64,000 bases of DNA from Silvibacterium bohemicum (GTDB lineage: Bacteria; Acidobacteriota; Terriglobia; Terriglobales; Acidobacteriaceae). The notes under the pieces were generated by a model that saw only the letters and a list, made by a program, of their open reading frames with translations, did not search any database and was not told the DNA's origin. Position 1 is the first letter of the stretch. Every line of letters starts with the position of its first letter. The DNA is taken from the NCBI RefSeq assembly GCF_001006305.1, contig NZ_LBHJ01000001.1:806001-870000 (forward strand). Reading direction: 5' to 3'. Below are positions 35,832-45,884 of the stretch, in pieces. Position numbers and translations under genes: made by a program.

Positions 35832-38800
35832 ATGAGGCATATGCAGAAATTTTCGGGACGGCGTCTAGTAGCCATTGTCTTTGTTTTCGTTTCGGTTGCA
35901 TACAGTTTTTTGCCCGCCAGCGGCCAAACTGCAAGCACTCCAACCTCGATCAACGTGACCAGCCAGGTGCAACAGCCGGCCGTGACCAAGTTTGGAATCA
36001 ACCTTGAAGACCAGGCTTATTGGGATTCTTCGCAGATCATGAAGAACCTGGCATTCATCAATCCCGGCTTCGAGCCGATGTCGTACCGCAGCATCCTGAA
36101 ATGCGTGAGCGTTTCGGCGAACACATGCACCGATGTGAATATCTATAACCCGGAGACCGCCAATTACTGGAAGGGCGGAACGTACCGCGTGATCTCAGGC
36201 GCGGCCTCGGGAACGACAGGATCGATTGTCAGCAGCACGGCGGGAAATCTGAATGTAGGCCCCGGCGTCTCTGTGACCTTTGACAAAAGCGTGAACATGG
36301 CGGTCGGCGATTACGTGATCGCTGAGAATAGCTTCCCTGGAAACGGCGACAACGGCTGGTGGATCTATCCCAATGGTGGCGGATCGGTCAGCAGCGAAAC
36401 CACTGACCTCTCTCCCAACACTGCAGGAACCCAGGCCTTGAGTCTCAATGCTTCAGGCGCAGGCCAGTCGGTGTCCGCAGTGAGCGCATGGGACACACTG
36501 AACGGTTTTTCATTCATCCAGATGAATGGAACTTATCAGATGACGTTTCGTGCGAAAGGAACCGGCGGCACAAACCAGTTGAATGCCAGCGTCTATCGTC
36601 TGGAAAATGGAGAGGCAGGATATCTCAACACCACGTTGACACTGACTCCGACATGGCAGGACTACACGCTCACCTTCACTGCGAATGAGACAGGCTCCTC
36701 TGTCGGCCATATCCAGGCCAGCCTCAGCGTCTCCGGCGCTTCCGCGGAGATTGACGACGTCAGCGTGATGAAGGTCAACACCGACCCGACCAATACGACG
36801 GTCTTCCGTGACGAGGTTGTCAACACTCTCAAGGCGCTGCAGCCGGGCACGATTCGCATGTACGGCGGTTCTTCCATCGGTTCGAATCTTTATGACGAGA
36901 TCGCGCCGATGACGGCTCGCTATCCCGAAGGCGTCATCACCAGCCAGAGTTCAGTTTCACAGGTTTCCTTCGGCATCACTGATTTCCTGCAACTCTGCCA
37001 GCTGGTCGGAGCCGATCCCTGGATTACGATTCCGACCGCAACCACGCCACAGGAAATTACGGACTTCATGGACTATCTCACCGGAGATGGTTCGACGAAG
37101 TACAGCGCAATTCGCGTCGCCGCTGGACAGACCGCTCCCTGGACAACAGTCTTTAAGAAGATTCACCTGGAACTCGGGAACGAAACATGGAACGGCATGT
37201 TCCTGGGCGACAACATGAGCTACCCGGCATATCCGCTGTGGGCGAATCAAGTATTCGGAGCAGCTCGGCAGGCTCCCAATTATGAAGCCAGCAAGTTTGA
37301 CCTGGTGCTGAGCGGCTTCGCTGCGTCACCGGGATACACCCAGGGCGTACTTCAATCCAGCACACAGCACGATTCGATCGATATCGCGCCTTACCTGATG
37401 TTCAGCGCCAACAACGATACGATTCCGAATCTCTTCAATTCACTCTTTGCTGAACCCGAGATGTTCGACGCCCCGGGCGGTGAAGTCTACCAGAACGTGA
37501 CCGTTGCCAAGCAGACAATGACATCGGCCTCCGGTGCTTCTAAGCCCACCGGGATCAATGTATATGAAGTGAACCTGAGCACGCAGAGCGGCTCGATCAC
37601 GCAGAGCCAGTTGAACCAGTTTGAAACTTCGCTTGGAGCAGGACTCACGTTGACCGATCACCTGTTGCAGATGATGCGTGACGGAGTGAGTGTCCAAAAC
37701 GTCTTCGGTCTCACCGGCTACGAACAAGGGACAACCACCGGAAATACCGTCTACCTGTTCGGCACGGTGGTTGATATGGGCGGCCCAACGAATCGCCGCC
37801 GTCCGTCGTTCATCACAGAACAGATGGCAAACGCCGCGATCCAGGGAGACATGCTCGCAACCCAGCAGGCGGGAGCCAATCCCACCTGGAACGAGCCTTT
37901 AAGCAGCGATGGCGTGCAGTACAACGGCGCTCACTATATTCAGTCCTTTGCATTCTTAAATGGACAGAGCCATAGCCTGATTCTTTTCAACTTGAATCAA
38001 ACCACGGCACTGCCGGTTACCTTTACCGGACCGAATGCCCCGACTGGCACCGTCGAAGTCACATTGTTGAATTCGACTAACGTCACCGATTCGAACGAAA
38101 CGTCGGATGTGGTCGAGCCGACCACCAATAGCCTGAGCAGCTTCAACCCTGCCACACCCTACTCGCTTCCTGCGCACTCCATGACGGTGCTTACCTGGAG
38201 TGCTACAGGCACCGAAACCGCTGTATCGGCGCAGGCGGCTACTCCTGTGATCAGTGTCCCCAGCGGCACTTATCCCACGGCGCAAACCGTAAGCATCTCC
38301 GAGGCGTCTGTGGGAGCAGTCGTTTATTACACCACGGACGGATCGACTCCCACGTCGTCTTCTAACGTCTACTCCGCGCCCATCACGGTCAGCTCGGCAG
38401 AGACTCTTAACGCGATTGCCATGGCTGAGAACCTCACGGCCAGTTCGGTGGCGAGCGCTAACTACGCTATCAGCGCCACTCTGCCGGCTCCGGTTATCAC
38501 GCCCGTATCCGGCACTTATGCAAACGCACAGACCGTCACCATTACTTCAACTCCGGGTGGGACGATCTATTACACAACGGACGGTTCAACACCCACTACG
38601 TCATCCGCGAAGTACACCACTCCGCTGACCGTTAGTTCATCCGGAACGGTAAGCGCCCTCGAGACAGTGCCCGGATACGCGAATGCTGCCGTGGTGAGCA
38701 CCAATTATGTGATCGTGCCCGGAAATACTGTCGTCAACTTTGCCAACGGCTTTACGCAAGGTGGCGTCACCCTCAACGGAGGTGCAACGCTTGCCGGCAC

Positions 38801-41474
38801 CGCCCTGCAAGTGACGGATGGCGGGACCTCGGAAGCTCGCAGCGCCTGGTTCCCAACTCCCGTACCCGTGCAAAAGTTCATCGACGATTTCAAATTCCAG
38901 CTGTTAAATGCGAATGCGAACGGGATGACCTTTACCATTCAGAGCGGCGGCTCCACAGCATTGGGGCAGGTTGCTGCAGGCCTCGGGTACCAAGGGCTGG
39001 CCAAGAGCGTAGCCCTGAAGTTCGATCTCTTCAATGGATCGGGCGAGGGACCGGATTCCACCGGCGTGTACACCAACGGCGCTACGCCGACGGTGCCGGC
39101 GACCAACCTCACTCCTACGGGCGTCAACTTGCATAGCGGCGACGTGATGCAGGCGCACATCGTCTATGACGGCGCTAATCTGACCCTGACCCTGACCGAT
39201 ACTGTCACGCAAGCTCAGGCGGTCGAAACGTTTGCGGTAAACATCCCATCGATCGTTGGTAGCAATACCGCATACGTTGGCTTTACCGGTGCGACCGGCG
39301 GCGAGACAGCAACCCAGAACGTGCTGACTTGGACTCACTCGGATATCTCGGGGAGCACGCCGATCGCAGCAGCTCCTGCTTTCTCGGTGGCGAGTGGGCA
39401 ATACACTTCGTCGCAGACCGTGTCGATTACGGACTCCACTCCTGGAGCGGTGATCTACTACACAACCAATGGCAGCGTTCCGACCTCTGCCTCTACGCGG
39501 TATAGCAGCGCAGTCACTGTCAGTTCCACGACGACATTGAACGCGATTGCGATCGCTTCCGGTTACACGAATAGCAGCGTATCCAATGCGGTTTACACGA
39601 TTGAGACGGCCGCGGCGGCTCCTGTTGTTTCCATACCTGGTGGAACCTACACCACAAGCCAGACCGTATCTCTTGCAGATGCGACTCCGAATGCGGTGAT
39701 TTACTACACCACCAACGGCAGCACGCCGACAACCGCTTCCACCAAGTACACGGGTTCGTTGACCATCGGCTCATCTACGACATTGGAAGCGATTGCCGTC
39801 GCCTCTGGATTTACGAACAGCGCCGTCAGCAGCGCGGTTTATACGATTCAGGCTGCGTCGACCTCGAGCTCCTCTCCTACCGGTTCTGCAACCATCAACT
39901 TTGCCGGCGGGTTTACCACCACAGGGCTCGTTTTCAACGGAGGCGCCAAGGTAGTGAGCGGCGCTCTTCAGCTCACCGACGGCGGATCGAACGAAGCTCG
40001 AAGCGTCTGGTCGTCGGCAACTGTGCCGGTGAATCAATTTTCAACGGATTTCAGCTTCCAGCAGCTGAACGCAACTGCAGACGGCTTTACATTCGCCATT
40101 CAGAACTCCGGGACAAGCGCACTTGGCTTGGAGGGAGGGAGCCTGGGCTACCAGGGTATCGCTAAGAGCGTTGCGGTCAAGTTCGATCTCTTCAATAACG
40201 CAGGTGAAGGGAGCGACTCCACGGGGATTTATGAAGATGGCGCGATCCCGATGGTCCCTGCCACCGACCTCTCGTCGACCGGAATTAACTTCCATAGCCA
40301 GGATGTGATCCACGCGCACATCAATTACGATGGCACGAACCTCACACTGACTTTGACCGACTTGACAACGAACGCTTCTGTCACCGAGACCTACCCGGTC
40401 AACATCCCGCAGATCGTAGGCGGCAACAGCGCCTATGTCGGATTCACTGCAGGAGCGGGCGGCATGAGCTCAACGCAGAATGTCCTGAACTGGACATACA
40501 ATGCTGGGCAGTCCGTGTCGGCGCCTATCTTCAGTCCGAACGCGGGCACTTATGTCGCCGCTCAGGTGGTGACTATAACTGATGCCACCCCTGGAGCTGT
40601 GATCCATTACACGACGAATGGATCCACTCCGACGGCGTCGTCGCCGACTTACACCGCTCCAATCAATGTAAGTTCCACTGAGACGCTGCAGGCGATTGCC
40701 GTGCTCGGCGCATCAGCCGGGACCGCCGCCAACTCGCAAGCAGCAACAGCGGCTTCCGCTGCTACGGCAGCCGCCACCACAGCAGCCGCGACTCAAAGCA
40801 CGCTGGTGAGCAGCAGTACGAGCGCCAGTTACATGATTGTTACCACGGCACCGCAGATCAACTACTCTGCAGGGTTCACCGCGAGCGGTATGCAGCTCAA
40901 CGGTGGATCGAAGATAACAAGCGGCGTCTTGGGCCTCACCGATGGCAGCTCTTTCGAAGCTCGAAGCGCGTGGTATTCAGCGACGGTTCCCGTCAATGCA
41001 TTCACCACTGACTTTGCTTTCTTGTTAACCAATCCCAACGCAGACGGTTTCACATTCGCAATTCAGAACAGTGGACTGAGTGCATTGGGTGGCGAGGGAG
41101 GAAGCCTGGGCTATCAGGGAATCGGAAAGAGTGTTGCCGTAAAGTTCGACCTTTACAACAATGGAGGAGAGGGTACGGACTCAACCGGCGTCTACTCGGA
41201 CGGTGCCTCGCCGACGATTCCGGCAACCGACTTGTCATCCACCGGCATCAATCTGCACAGCGGCCATGTAATCAAAGCGCACTTGGCGTACAACGGAACG
41301 ACGCTGTCCGTCACGCTGACTGACACCACGACCAACGCAACGGTAACGGAGCAGTACCCGATTAACATCCCCGCTACAGTTGGCGGAAACAGCGCCTATG
41401 TCGGCTTCACAGCCGGCAGCGGCGGCAACACTGCAGTGCAAACGATCCAAAGCTGGACGTACACAGCTCCGTAA
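35832..41474 (+). CDS. giant secreted protein: GH-A-like head, five chitobiase-type repeats, three L-type lectin domains
   Basis: The 1880-residue protein begins with a signal peptide (about residues 1-33). Residues ~35-795 look like a glycoside hydrolase of clan GH-A: LELGNETWNG has Glu451 in the place of the acid/base, and INVYEVNLS has Glu579 as a candidate nucleophile, 128 residues later, similar to GH51. This is inference. Then come chitobiase C-terminal-like repeats (about 803-880, 887-965, 1178-1258, 1262-1340, 1563-1670), each with YYTT[DN]GSTPT or a close variant, and three L-type lectin domains (about 965-1171, 1353-1557, 1673-1880) with KSVAVKFDL and STGVY. Probably a surface or matrix glycan-binding or glycan-cutting protein. 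ATG chosen because AAGGAG precedes it. Confidence 0.85.
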   Translation: MRHMQKFSGRRLVAIVFVFVSVAYSFLPASGQTASTPTSINVTSQVQQPAVTKFGINLEDQAYWDSSQIMKNLAFINPGFEPMSYRSILKCVSVSANTCTDVNIYNPETANYWKGGTYRVISGAASGTTGSIVSSTAGNLNVGPGVSVTFDKSVNMAVGDYVIAENSFPGNGDNGWWIYPNGGGSVSSETTDLSPNTAGTQALSLNASGAGQSVSAVSAWDTLNGFSFIQMNGTYQMTFRAKGTGGTNQLNASVYRLENGEAGYLNTTLTLTPTWQDYTLTFTANETGSSVGHIQASLSVSGASAEIDDVSVMKVNTDPTNTTVFRDEVVNTLKALQPGTIRMYGGSSIGSNLYDEIAPMTARYPEGVITSQSSVSQVSFGITDFLQLCQLVGADPWITIPTATTPQEITDFMDYLTGDGSTKYSAIRVAAGQTAPWTTVFKKIHLELGNETWNGMFLGDNMSYPAYPLWANQVFGAARQAPNYEASKFDLVLSGFAASPGYTQGVLQSSTQHDSIDIAPYLMFSANNDTIPNLFNSLFAEPEMFDAPGGEVYQNVTVAKQTMTSASGASKPTGINVYEVNLSTQSGSITQSQLNQFETSLGAGLTLTDHLLQMMRDGVSVQNVFGLTGYEQGTTTGNTVYLFGTVVDMGGPTNRRRPSFITEQMANAAIQGDMLATQQAGANPTWNEPLSSDGVQYNGAHYIQSFAFLNGQSHSLILFNLNQTTALPVTFTGPNAPTGTVEVTLLNSTNVTDSNETSDVVEPTTNSLSSFNPATPYSLPAHSMTVLTWSATGTETAVSAQAATPVISVPSGTYPTAQTVSISEASVGAVVYYTTDGSTPTSSSNVYSAPITVSSAETLNAIAMAENLTASSVASANYAISATLPAPVITPVSGTYANAQTVTITSTPGGTIYYTTDGSTPTTSSAKYTTPLTVSSSGTVSALETVPGYANAAVVSTNYVIVPGNTVVNFANGFTQGGVTLNGGATLAGTALQVTDGGTSEARSAWFPTPVPVQKFIDDFKFQLLNANANGMTFTIQSGGSTALGQVAAGLGYQGLAKSVALKFDLFNGSGEGPDSTGVYTNGATPTVPATNLTPTGVNLHSGDVMQAHIVYDGANLTLTLTDTVTQAQAVETFAVNIPSIVGSNTAYVGFTGATGGETATQNVLTWTHSDISGSTPIAAAPAFSVASGQYTSSQTVSITDSTPGAVIYYTTNGSVPTSASTRYSSAVTVSSTTTLNAIAIASGYTNSSVSNAVYTIETAAAAPVVSIPGGTYTTSQTVSLADATPNAVIYYTTNGSTPTTASTKYTGSLTIGSSTTLEAIAVASGFTNSAVSSAVYTIQAASTSSSSPTGSATINFAGGFTTTGLVFNGGAKVVSGALQLTDGGSNEARSVWSSATVPVNQFSTDFSFQQLNATADGFTFAIQNSGTSALGLEGGSLGYQGIAKSVAVKFDLFNNAGEGSDSTGIYEDGAIPMVPATDLSSTGINFHSQDVIHAHINYDGTNLTLTLTDLTTNASVTETYPVNIPQIVGGNSAYVGFTAGAGGMSSTQNVLNWTYNAGQSVSAPIFSPNAGTYVAAQVVTITDATPGAVIHYTTNGSTPTASSPTYTAPINVSSTETLQAIAVLGASAGTAANSQAATAASAATAAATTAAATQSTLVSSSTSASYMIVTTAPQINYSAGFTASGMQLNGGSKITSGVLGLTDGSSFEARSAWYSATVPVNAFTTDFAFLLTNPNADGFTFAIQNSGLSALGGEGGSLGYQGIGKSVAVKFDLYNNGGEGTDSTGVYSDGASPTIPATDLSSTGINLHSGHVIKAHLAYNGTTLSVTLTDTTTNATVTEQYPINIPATVGGNSAYVGFTAGSGGNTAVQTIQSWTYTAP
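38239..41471 (+). repeat. protein-level repeats: (chitobiase x2)-lectin-(chitobiase x2)-lectin-chitobiase-lectin
   Basis: Within the giant gene, chitobiase-type modules of about 235 bases lie near 38239, 38490, 39364 and 39616, with a longer one near 40519. Lectin modules of about 610-620 bases lie near 38724-39345, 39888-40503 and 40849-41471. The three lectin modules share most of their residues but their DNA has drifted, so this is old duplication rather than recent tandem copying. The fifth chitobiase module carries an insertion rich in Ala and Thr. Confidence 0.85.
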
Positions 41475-41511
41475 CCATCAAGAGCTGTTTTGTAACACGC
41501 TAGAAACTAAC

Positions 41512-41563
41512 ATGCGCGTTTTGCTTCTCTAACCCGAGAAACAAAACGTGCATTTTCTTTTGG
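41512..41563 (+). terminator. long intrinsic terminator after the giant gene
   Basis: A 12-base-pair stem with one G-T pair (41512-41523 with 41542-41553) is extended by an inner stem TTCTC/GAGAA around a small loop, and is followed by TTTCTTTT. It starts 37 bases after the stop and lies between convergent genes. Confidence 0.85.
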
Positions 41564-41613
41564 ACCTCTATCTTGAACCACGATTGCCGAACTCCAGCCT
41601 CGGCGACGAACGC

Positions 41614-42675
41614 CTACGCGGGAATCTCAATTCCGGCTTTGCGGAAAACTTCCAACGTGCTTGCCAGAACTGAGTCGTGAGAGCAGCAGGCATGTGCGAA
41701 TGGCTCCGCGAGAGCAACACATCGCTCCCTTCGTGCAGGATCCGATGCCATTGCGCGCAATGACTCCGCCCATCCGGCGATATCTTTCGCTTGAACTTTC
41801 GGCGAGTCATAATTTGCGGGAAAGTAGTCCGCTATCCCCGACGACGCGGTCGCGACAATCGCCTTACGGCAGAACATCGCCAAAACTAATGTGATGTGTC
41901 CGCAAGAGGTCTCGTCGGTTTCGAGCGGCAAGGCCATGAACTGCGAATGCCGAAGGATATTCATCGCCTGATTCCATGGGATGTCGCAGAAGAGCTTCAC
42001 ATTTTTCGGCGGGACGACTCCGGCCAGGTTGTCTGGCTGCGCTACCACCACGAGGGTGAGCTCCGGTAGAGACTCCATCGCCCGGATCAGTGGCGGATAA
42101 TCTCGCCCATCTTTGCCGAGCGCGCAGATGTACGAACCGCTCACGATCGGGGCCTCGTTGGGATCGGCCGGCTCGGGAGGCGCCACCCCCCATCTCACCA
42201 GGTCGAATCGCTCCAGCGGTATGCCAAAGTGATTGGCATATCGCGCTCTCTCCGGCTCGGAGTGAACAGTGAATCGGCGAACCTGTGAGAAGGCTTGCGT
42301 CATGATCCATCTGCGAGGTCCGGCCGGCAGTTCAGGAAAATGGAAGGAAAACGACAGCAGGGGCGCGCTTTGACCGAAGAGGCGCATTGCGATCGAAATC
42401 CAAAATGTGCTGATGCTGCTGTGGGCGGCGATGGCGACCGCTCGTTCACGCCTTGCGCTGCGAACGCACCGGACTGCTCCCATGATTCGGCTCAGCTTGG
42501 GGCGCTGGATCAGTCTTTCCAGAAAGGACCGAGGTTCTTCGGTGTGGAATTGCCATCGAGCCTTGCCGATTGTATCCGCGGCGAACCACTGCCAGCCTGA
42601 AGGGTTCGTGCTGTACACGCAGATAAGCGGAATCGGCTCTGAATTATCGAGATTGATATTTTCGGCAGCGTTCAT
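41614..42675 (-). CDS. glycosyltransferase family 4-like protein
   Basis: The 353-residue protein looks like a GT-B fold glycosyltransferase: an N-terminal domain with ICVYSTNPSGWQWF near residue 17 and a C-terminal domain with SYICALGKDGRDYPPLIRAM near residue 187, and MALPLETDETSCGHITLVLAM near residue 260, which replaces the usual EGxPxxxxEAM. The donor site therefore departs from the standard GT4 pattern. It starts two bases after the stop of an acyltransferase gene and ends opposite the giant lectin-repeat gene. Its role in the sugar pathway is inferred from the neighbouring transferases. Confidence 0.75.
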   Translation of the reverse strand: MNAAENINLDNSEPIPLICVYSTNPSGWQWFAADTIGKARWQFHTEEPRSFLERLIQRPKLSRIMGAVRCVRSARRERAVAIAAHSSISTFWISIAMRLFGQSAPLLSFSFHFPELPAGPRRWIMTQAFSQVRRFTVHSEPERARYANHFGIPLERFDLVRWGVAPPEPADPNEAPIVSGSYICALGKDGRDYPPLIRAMESLPELTLVVVAQPDNLAGVVPPKNVKLFCDIPWNQAMNILRHSQFMALPLETDETSCGHITLVLAMFCRKAIVATASSGIADYFPANYDSPKVQAKDIAGWAESLRAMASDPARRERCVALAEPFAHACCSHDSVLASTLEVFRKAGIEIPA

Positions 42676-42676
42676 C

Positions 42677-43792
42677 TTAGCGTTCGGCCGTCTGTAGTTC
42701 GGGCTTGCTGGGCAGCGACGTCCGGGAGTCTGCCACCTTCTTCATGAAGCGGCGAGACGGGTTCTCGATGGTTCGACGCACGATCTCCGCAAAACAACCT
42801 GAGATGACCAGCGCTGCAAGCGCGATGATCACATCATGTGGGATCAGGTAGAAGCGCAGAGTCGAAAGGATGAAGAGGTGGCTCAGGTACATCGTGTAAG
42901 ACACAACTCCCAGCCAGCGCAGCGGAGGCCAGGTAAGCCATCGCGTCTGCCATCCTCCGGGCATCGCGGCTACATAATAAAAAATAGGCAGCAGAGCGAC
43001 ACCTTGAAGCGTGTAGCGAAGCGTTTCTCGATAGTGCGGTTCGCGAATGATGATACTCAGGGCGAGTAATAGCAGGCCTCCGAACGCGAAGAACCCTTTG
43101 TTCCGATCGAGGATCGCAACTTTATCGCCGCACCAGGGATTTGCCCCGATGGCCAGGACAGAACCCCACAATATGGAGTCGAAGCGTGCGTCGGTGGCAG
43201 AGTATGTCCAGGACAGCGAGGGGCTGTCCAAGGGGGTGTGGAAGAAGAAGACGAGAACGAACCTCCACACCAGCGCTGCTCCGCATGCGGAGAGAAAGAT
43301 CGCGACAGTCTTCCGCTTCGAGAGCGACCGTCTCAGAATGAGCAGATAGATGAAGGGAAACAGCAGATAGAAGTGTTCTTCGATCATCAGCGACCAGACA
43401 ACCTCAAGACCGGAAGGTAAAGCCCAGGCTATGAGATGGGTAAGTTCGGCGTAATTGAAGAAATAGAATAAGACCGAAGTTATTCCCAGCCATGTGGTCT
43501 GGTGGGAGGGAATCGAGAAATGGTCGAAGAGGCAGGTAATGATCAGGACAAGATAGAGAGGGGGGAGGATTCGGAAACAGCGGCGCAGATAGAAATTGCG
43601 GAGAGAGATATGTCCGGTTTCCGACCACTCCGCGCGCATGAGGCTCGTGATCAGGTAGCCGCTCAAAAAAAAGAATATGGTGACTCCCAATCCTCCCGGA
43701 ACAAAGTCGCCAAGACCCGCATGTGCAACAAAGACCAATCCGAATGCGCAGGCCCGCAATCCGTCCAGAGGCGGAAGGTATTTAAGCTTCAT
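42677..43792 (-). CDS. acyltransferase family 3 membrane protein (O-acetyltransferase)
   Basis: The 371-residue protein has about ten predicted membrane helices and the acyltransferase-3 signature: LDGLRACAFGLVFVAHAG near residue 9 with the catalytic His, GGLGVTIFFFLSGYLITS near residue 33, and RRCFRILPPLYLVL near residue 70. Members O-acetylate surface polysaccharides, lipids or antibiotics. It overlaps the upstream GT4 gene by four bases (ATGA) and is followed two bases later by another glycosyltransferase, so the three form a tight operon. The polysaccharide it modifies cannot be named. Confidence 0.92.
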   Translation of the reverse strand: MKLKYLPPLDGLRACAFGLVFVAHAGLGDFVPGGLGVTIFFFLSGYLITSLMRAEWSETGHISLRNFYLRRCFRILPPLYLVLIITCLFDHFSIPSHQTTWLGITSVLFYFFNYAELTHLIAWALPSGLEVVWSLMIEEHFYLLFPFIYLLILRRSLSKRKTVAIFLSACGAALVWRFVLVFFFHTPLDSPSLSWTYSATDARFDSILWGSVLAIGANPWCGDKVAILDRNKGFFAFGGLLLLALSIIIREPHYRETLRYTLQGVALLPIFYYVAAMPGGWQTRWLTWPPLRWLGVVSYTMYLSHLFILSTLRFYLIPHDVIIALAALVISGCFAEIVRRTIENPSRRFMKKVADSRTSLPSKPELQTAER

Positions 43793-45057
43793 ACTGAAGT
43801 CGTTGCCTGAGTCAGTGAAGGTTCTCTCTCGGGAATTTCCGAGATGCGATCGTAGACCGATGTCCAGTTACGAATTACGCCGGACCACAAATAGCCATCA
43901 TCTATCGCCCGCTTGCGGCCGGCAATCGACATCTCTTCCGCGAGCTCACCATTCTCGGCTAACAGGTCCATGGCTTTCGCAAGTTCGGTGACGACGTGCT
44001 CCTCGCTGATTGGCTCGATGAGGATACCTGTCTCCGGCGTGACCAGCAGCGAAGGGCCTCCCCAGTTCAAGGCAATTACAGGAAGTCCCTGGACCATCGC
44101 CTCCTGGACGACAATGCCATTGGCTTCGGCAAGGCTGGGGAAGACGAAGGCGCGATACTGACGCAGCGTCTCAGCGACTTTGCTGTGATCGGGAATCCAT
44201 TCGATGAAGTGAACGCGATTCTGCAGGTTCAATTCTGCTGTCAGAGCCTTCAGGCCCTCCAGCGCAGGCCCGCGCCCGATAATGTCGAATTCGATGGGAT
44301 TTTTGGTCTTCGTCAGTGCCTTGATGACCAGGTCCGTGCCCTTATGCCTGACTAAGCGGCCATTCTGAAAGAAGCGGAAATTCTTTCCCGCATGCGTAAT
44401 GCGGGAATTGGCGTAGAGGCGGTCCATGACTCCGCTATCGATGGAGTCGACGAGCTGCTCGTCGCGGCAGCCGCACATGCGCAGTGATTCGTAGGTCCGC
44501 TCGCCGCCGGCGACCAGCAGAGCATCCGCATGCTGTTTCCCGGTAATCGTGTGGCGATGGAGAAACTGCAGGATAGGGTGCAGCCAGCGGCGCATGCGAT
44601 AGGAAGAGGATTCGCGCGTACGAAACGCGGGCGGATAGTGAATGTTGCCGTTGATCGGTCCAATGACCACGCGCGCTCCACGAGCGCGAAAATACGGCAA
44701 CACCGGCGAGACGGGTGAGTTGAAGTGAATGATCGCGCCGGGATATTCCTTTAATTTCTTTTCTGCGAGCCGTGTAGCTTTCCAGAGAAAGATCGGATTC
44801 AGAAATACACCCAACGGGCCCATGCGATTGAGAAACCGTTCGAGCTTCGTGTCTTTCAGGTAGGACACGCTCATGTCTGGATATTTTTCATCCAGCTCAC
44901 GCTTGACTCGATCGTGAGTGACCTGGTGAACCTGAATTCCCTGGCGCTGAAGCTCCAGATAGATCTGCAGCGCCTTGATCGCCTCTCCCCCCATTTGTTC
45001 CGACACATTGGGCGATACCAGGATGACAGAAAGTTGGTTTTGTTTTGTTGAGCTCAT
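43789..45057 (-). CDS. glycosyltransferase family 4
   Basis: The 422-residue GT-B protein starts with QLSVILVSPNVSEQMGGEAI (acceptor domain with the glycine-rich entry) and has FRFFQNGRLVRHKGTDLVIKAL near residue 228 and the donor-binding VFPSLAEANGIVVQEAMVQG near residue 310, with both conserved Glu positions occupied. It is the first gene of a three-gene minus-strand operon with the acyltransferase-3 gene (four-base overlap) and a second glycosyltransferase. The 122-base gap upstream towards the GT25 gene may contain the promoter. Confidence 0.92.
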   Translation of the reverse strand: MSSTKQNQLSVILVSPNVSEQMGGEAIKALQIYLELQRQGIQVHQVTHDRVKRELDEKYPDMSVSYLKDTKLERFLNRMGPLGVFLNPIFLWKATRLAEKKLKEYPGAIIHFNSPVSPVLPYFRARGARVVIGPINGNIHYPPAFRTRESSSYRMRRWLHPILQFLHRHTITGKQHADALLVAGGERTYESLRMCGCRDEQLVDSIDSGVMDRLYANSRITHAGKNFRFFQNGRLVRHKGTDLVIKALTKTKNPIEFDIIGRGPALEGLKALTAELNLQNRVHFIEWIPDHSKVAETLRQYRAFVFPSLAEANGIVVQEAMVQGLPVIALNWGGPSLLVTPETGILIEPISEEHVVTELAKAMDLLAENGELAEEMSIAGRKRAIDDGYLWSGVIRNWTSVYDRISEIPEREPSLTQATTSV

Positions 45058-45179
45058 AGTTTGGCCTCACAGGGGAGTTCGGCAGAGAAGTATCCCTGAA
45101 TCGGCAATTCTCTAGATTTTTTTACTTTTGCAGGTTCTTTTGAGCAAAAGGTCTTTCTTTACAACTTCAGCCGGACGGC

Positions 45180-45884
45180 TCACCGGATAAGCCTTATGTC
45201 GCGCGCTAGACCGGCAATGAAGCGCAATACCGGCAGGCGGTCGAACCAGCGATTCGGGTAGATATCGCTGCGCGAACTGCGCTGGCCGCCCAGTGATGGA
45301 GCGGCAATGAGAGTGGTGACGGCGTGGCGTGCCCGGAACATGGAGTAGGCGCCATCGACATGCATCGGTCCGCCGTCGTCGCTGCCGACCGGCCGTGTCA
45401 GGCAGCTCTGCAGATAATCGTGTAACGGCAATAACACGCGCTTGTTCAACGCGTAAAAATGGGTGCAGTGCACGGGAACATCCGTCGCCAGCCACTGCGG
45501 TGCTGCCAGGTCGCCGGGGATTGCCTCAACGTGACCGAGGTAGGCGAAATCCCAATTGCTATCGAGCAGCTGCTCGGCCAACGCGGGTTGTTGTTTGTGA
45601 ACGGCGGATTCGAGTCGAAGATCGTCTTCCACTACCAGCAAGCGCTCTACGCCATCCCGCAAGGCCTCTTCAATCACGCCGAGATGGCTCATGAAGCATC
45701 CGCGAGCGCCAATACTTGGGAAACCGCCTGCGTCCTCCGGGCGAACCGCTGCGAAGATCTGGAAGCGGGGATCGTTCTCGTCGATACCCACGCTCGCCAA
45801 CTCACCCAATACATGCCGCCGACGATCGTTGCGCTCGACTAAATTAATCACGACGATACGCTCGAACACGTCGAACAGACTCAT
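45180..45884 (-). CDS. glycosyltransferase family 25 protein (LPS-type)
   Basis: The 234-residue protein shows the GT25 pattern: FERIVVINLVERNDRRRHV at the start, GARGCFMSHLGVIEEAL near residue 59, and LLVVEDDLRLE near residue 83 holding the DxD-like acidic pair. GT25 enzymes add hexoses to lipopolysaccharide cores or to proteins. The ATG at 45884 is chosen because AAAGGA stands six bases upstream; the frame is open for 24 more codons but these do not resemble the family. It lies alone between 122 and 609-base gaps on the minus strand. Confidence 0.85.
   Translation of the reverse strand: MSLFDVFERIVVINLVERNDRRRHVLGELASVGIDENDPRFQIFAAVRPEDAGGFPSIGARGCFMSHLGVIEEALRDGVERLLVVEDDLRLESAVHKQQPALAEQLLDSNWDFAYLGHVEAIPGDLAAPQWLATDVPVHCTHFYALNKRVLLPLHDYLQSCLTRPVGSDDGGPMHVDGAYSMFRARHAVTTLIAAPSLGGQRSSRSDIYPNRWFDRLPVLRFIAGLARDIRLIR

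Noticed and set aside
38239-41471. Regular repeats suggestive of a CRISPR array or tandem DNA repeat
   Set aside because: The repetition is at protein level in one continuous frame, with modules of 235 and 610-620 bases and diverged DNA; no short direct repeats with spacers.
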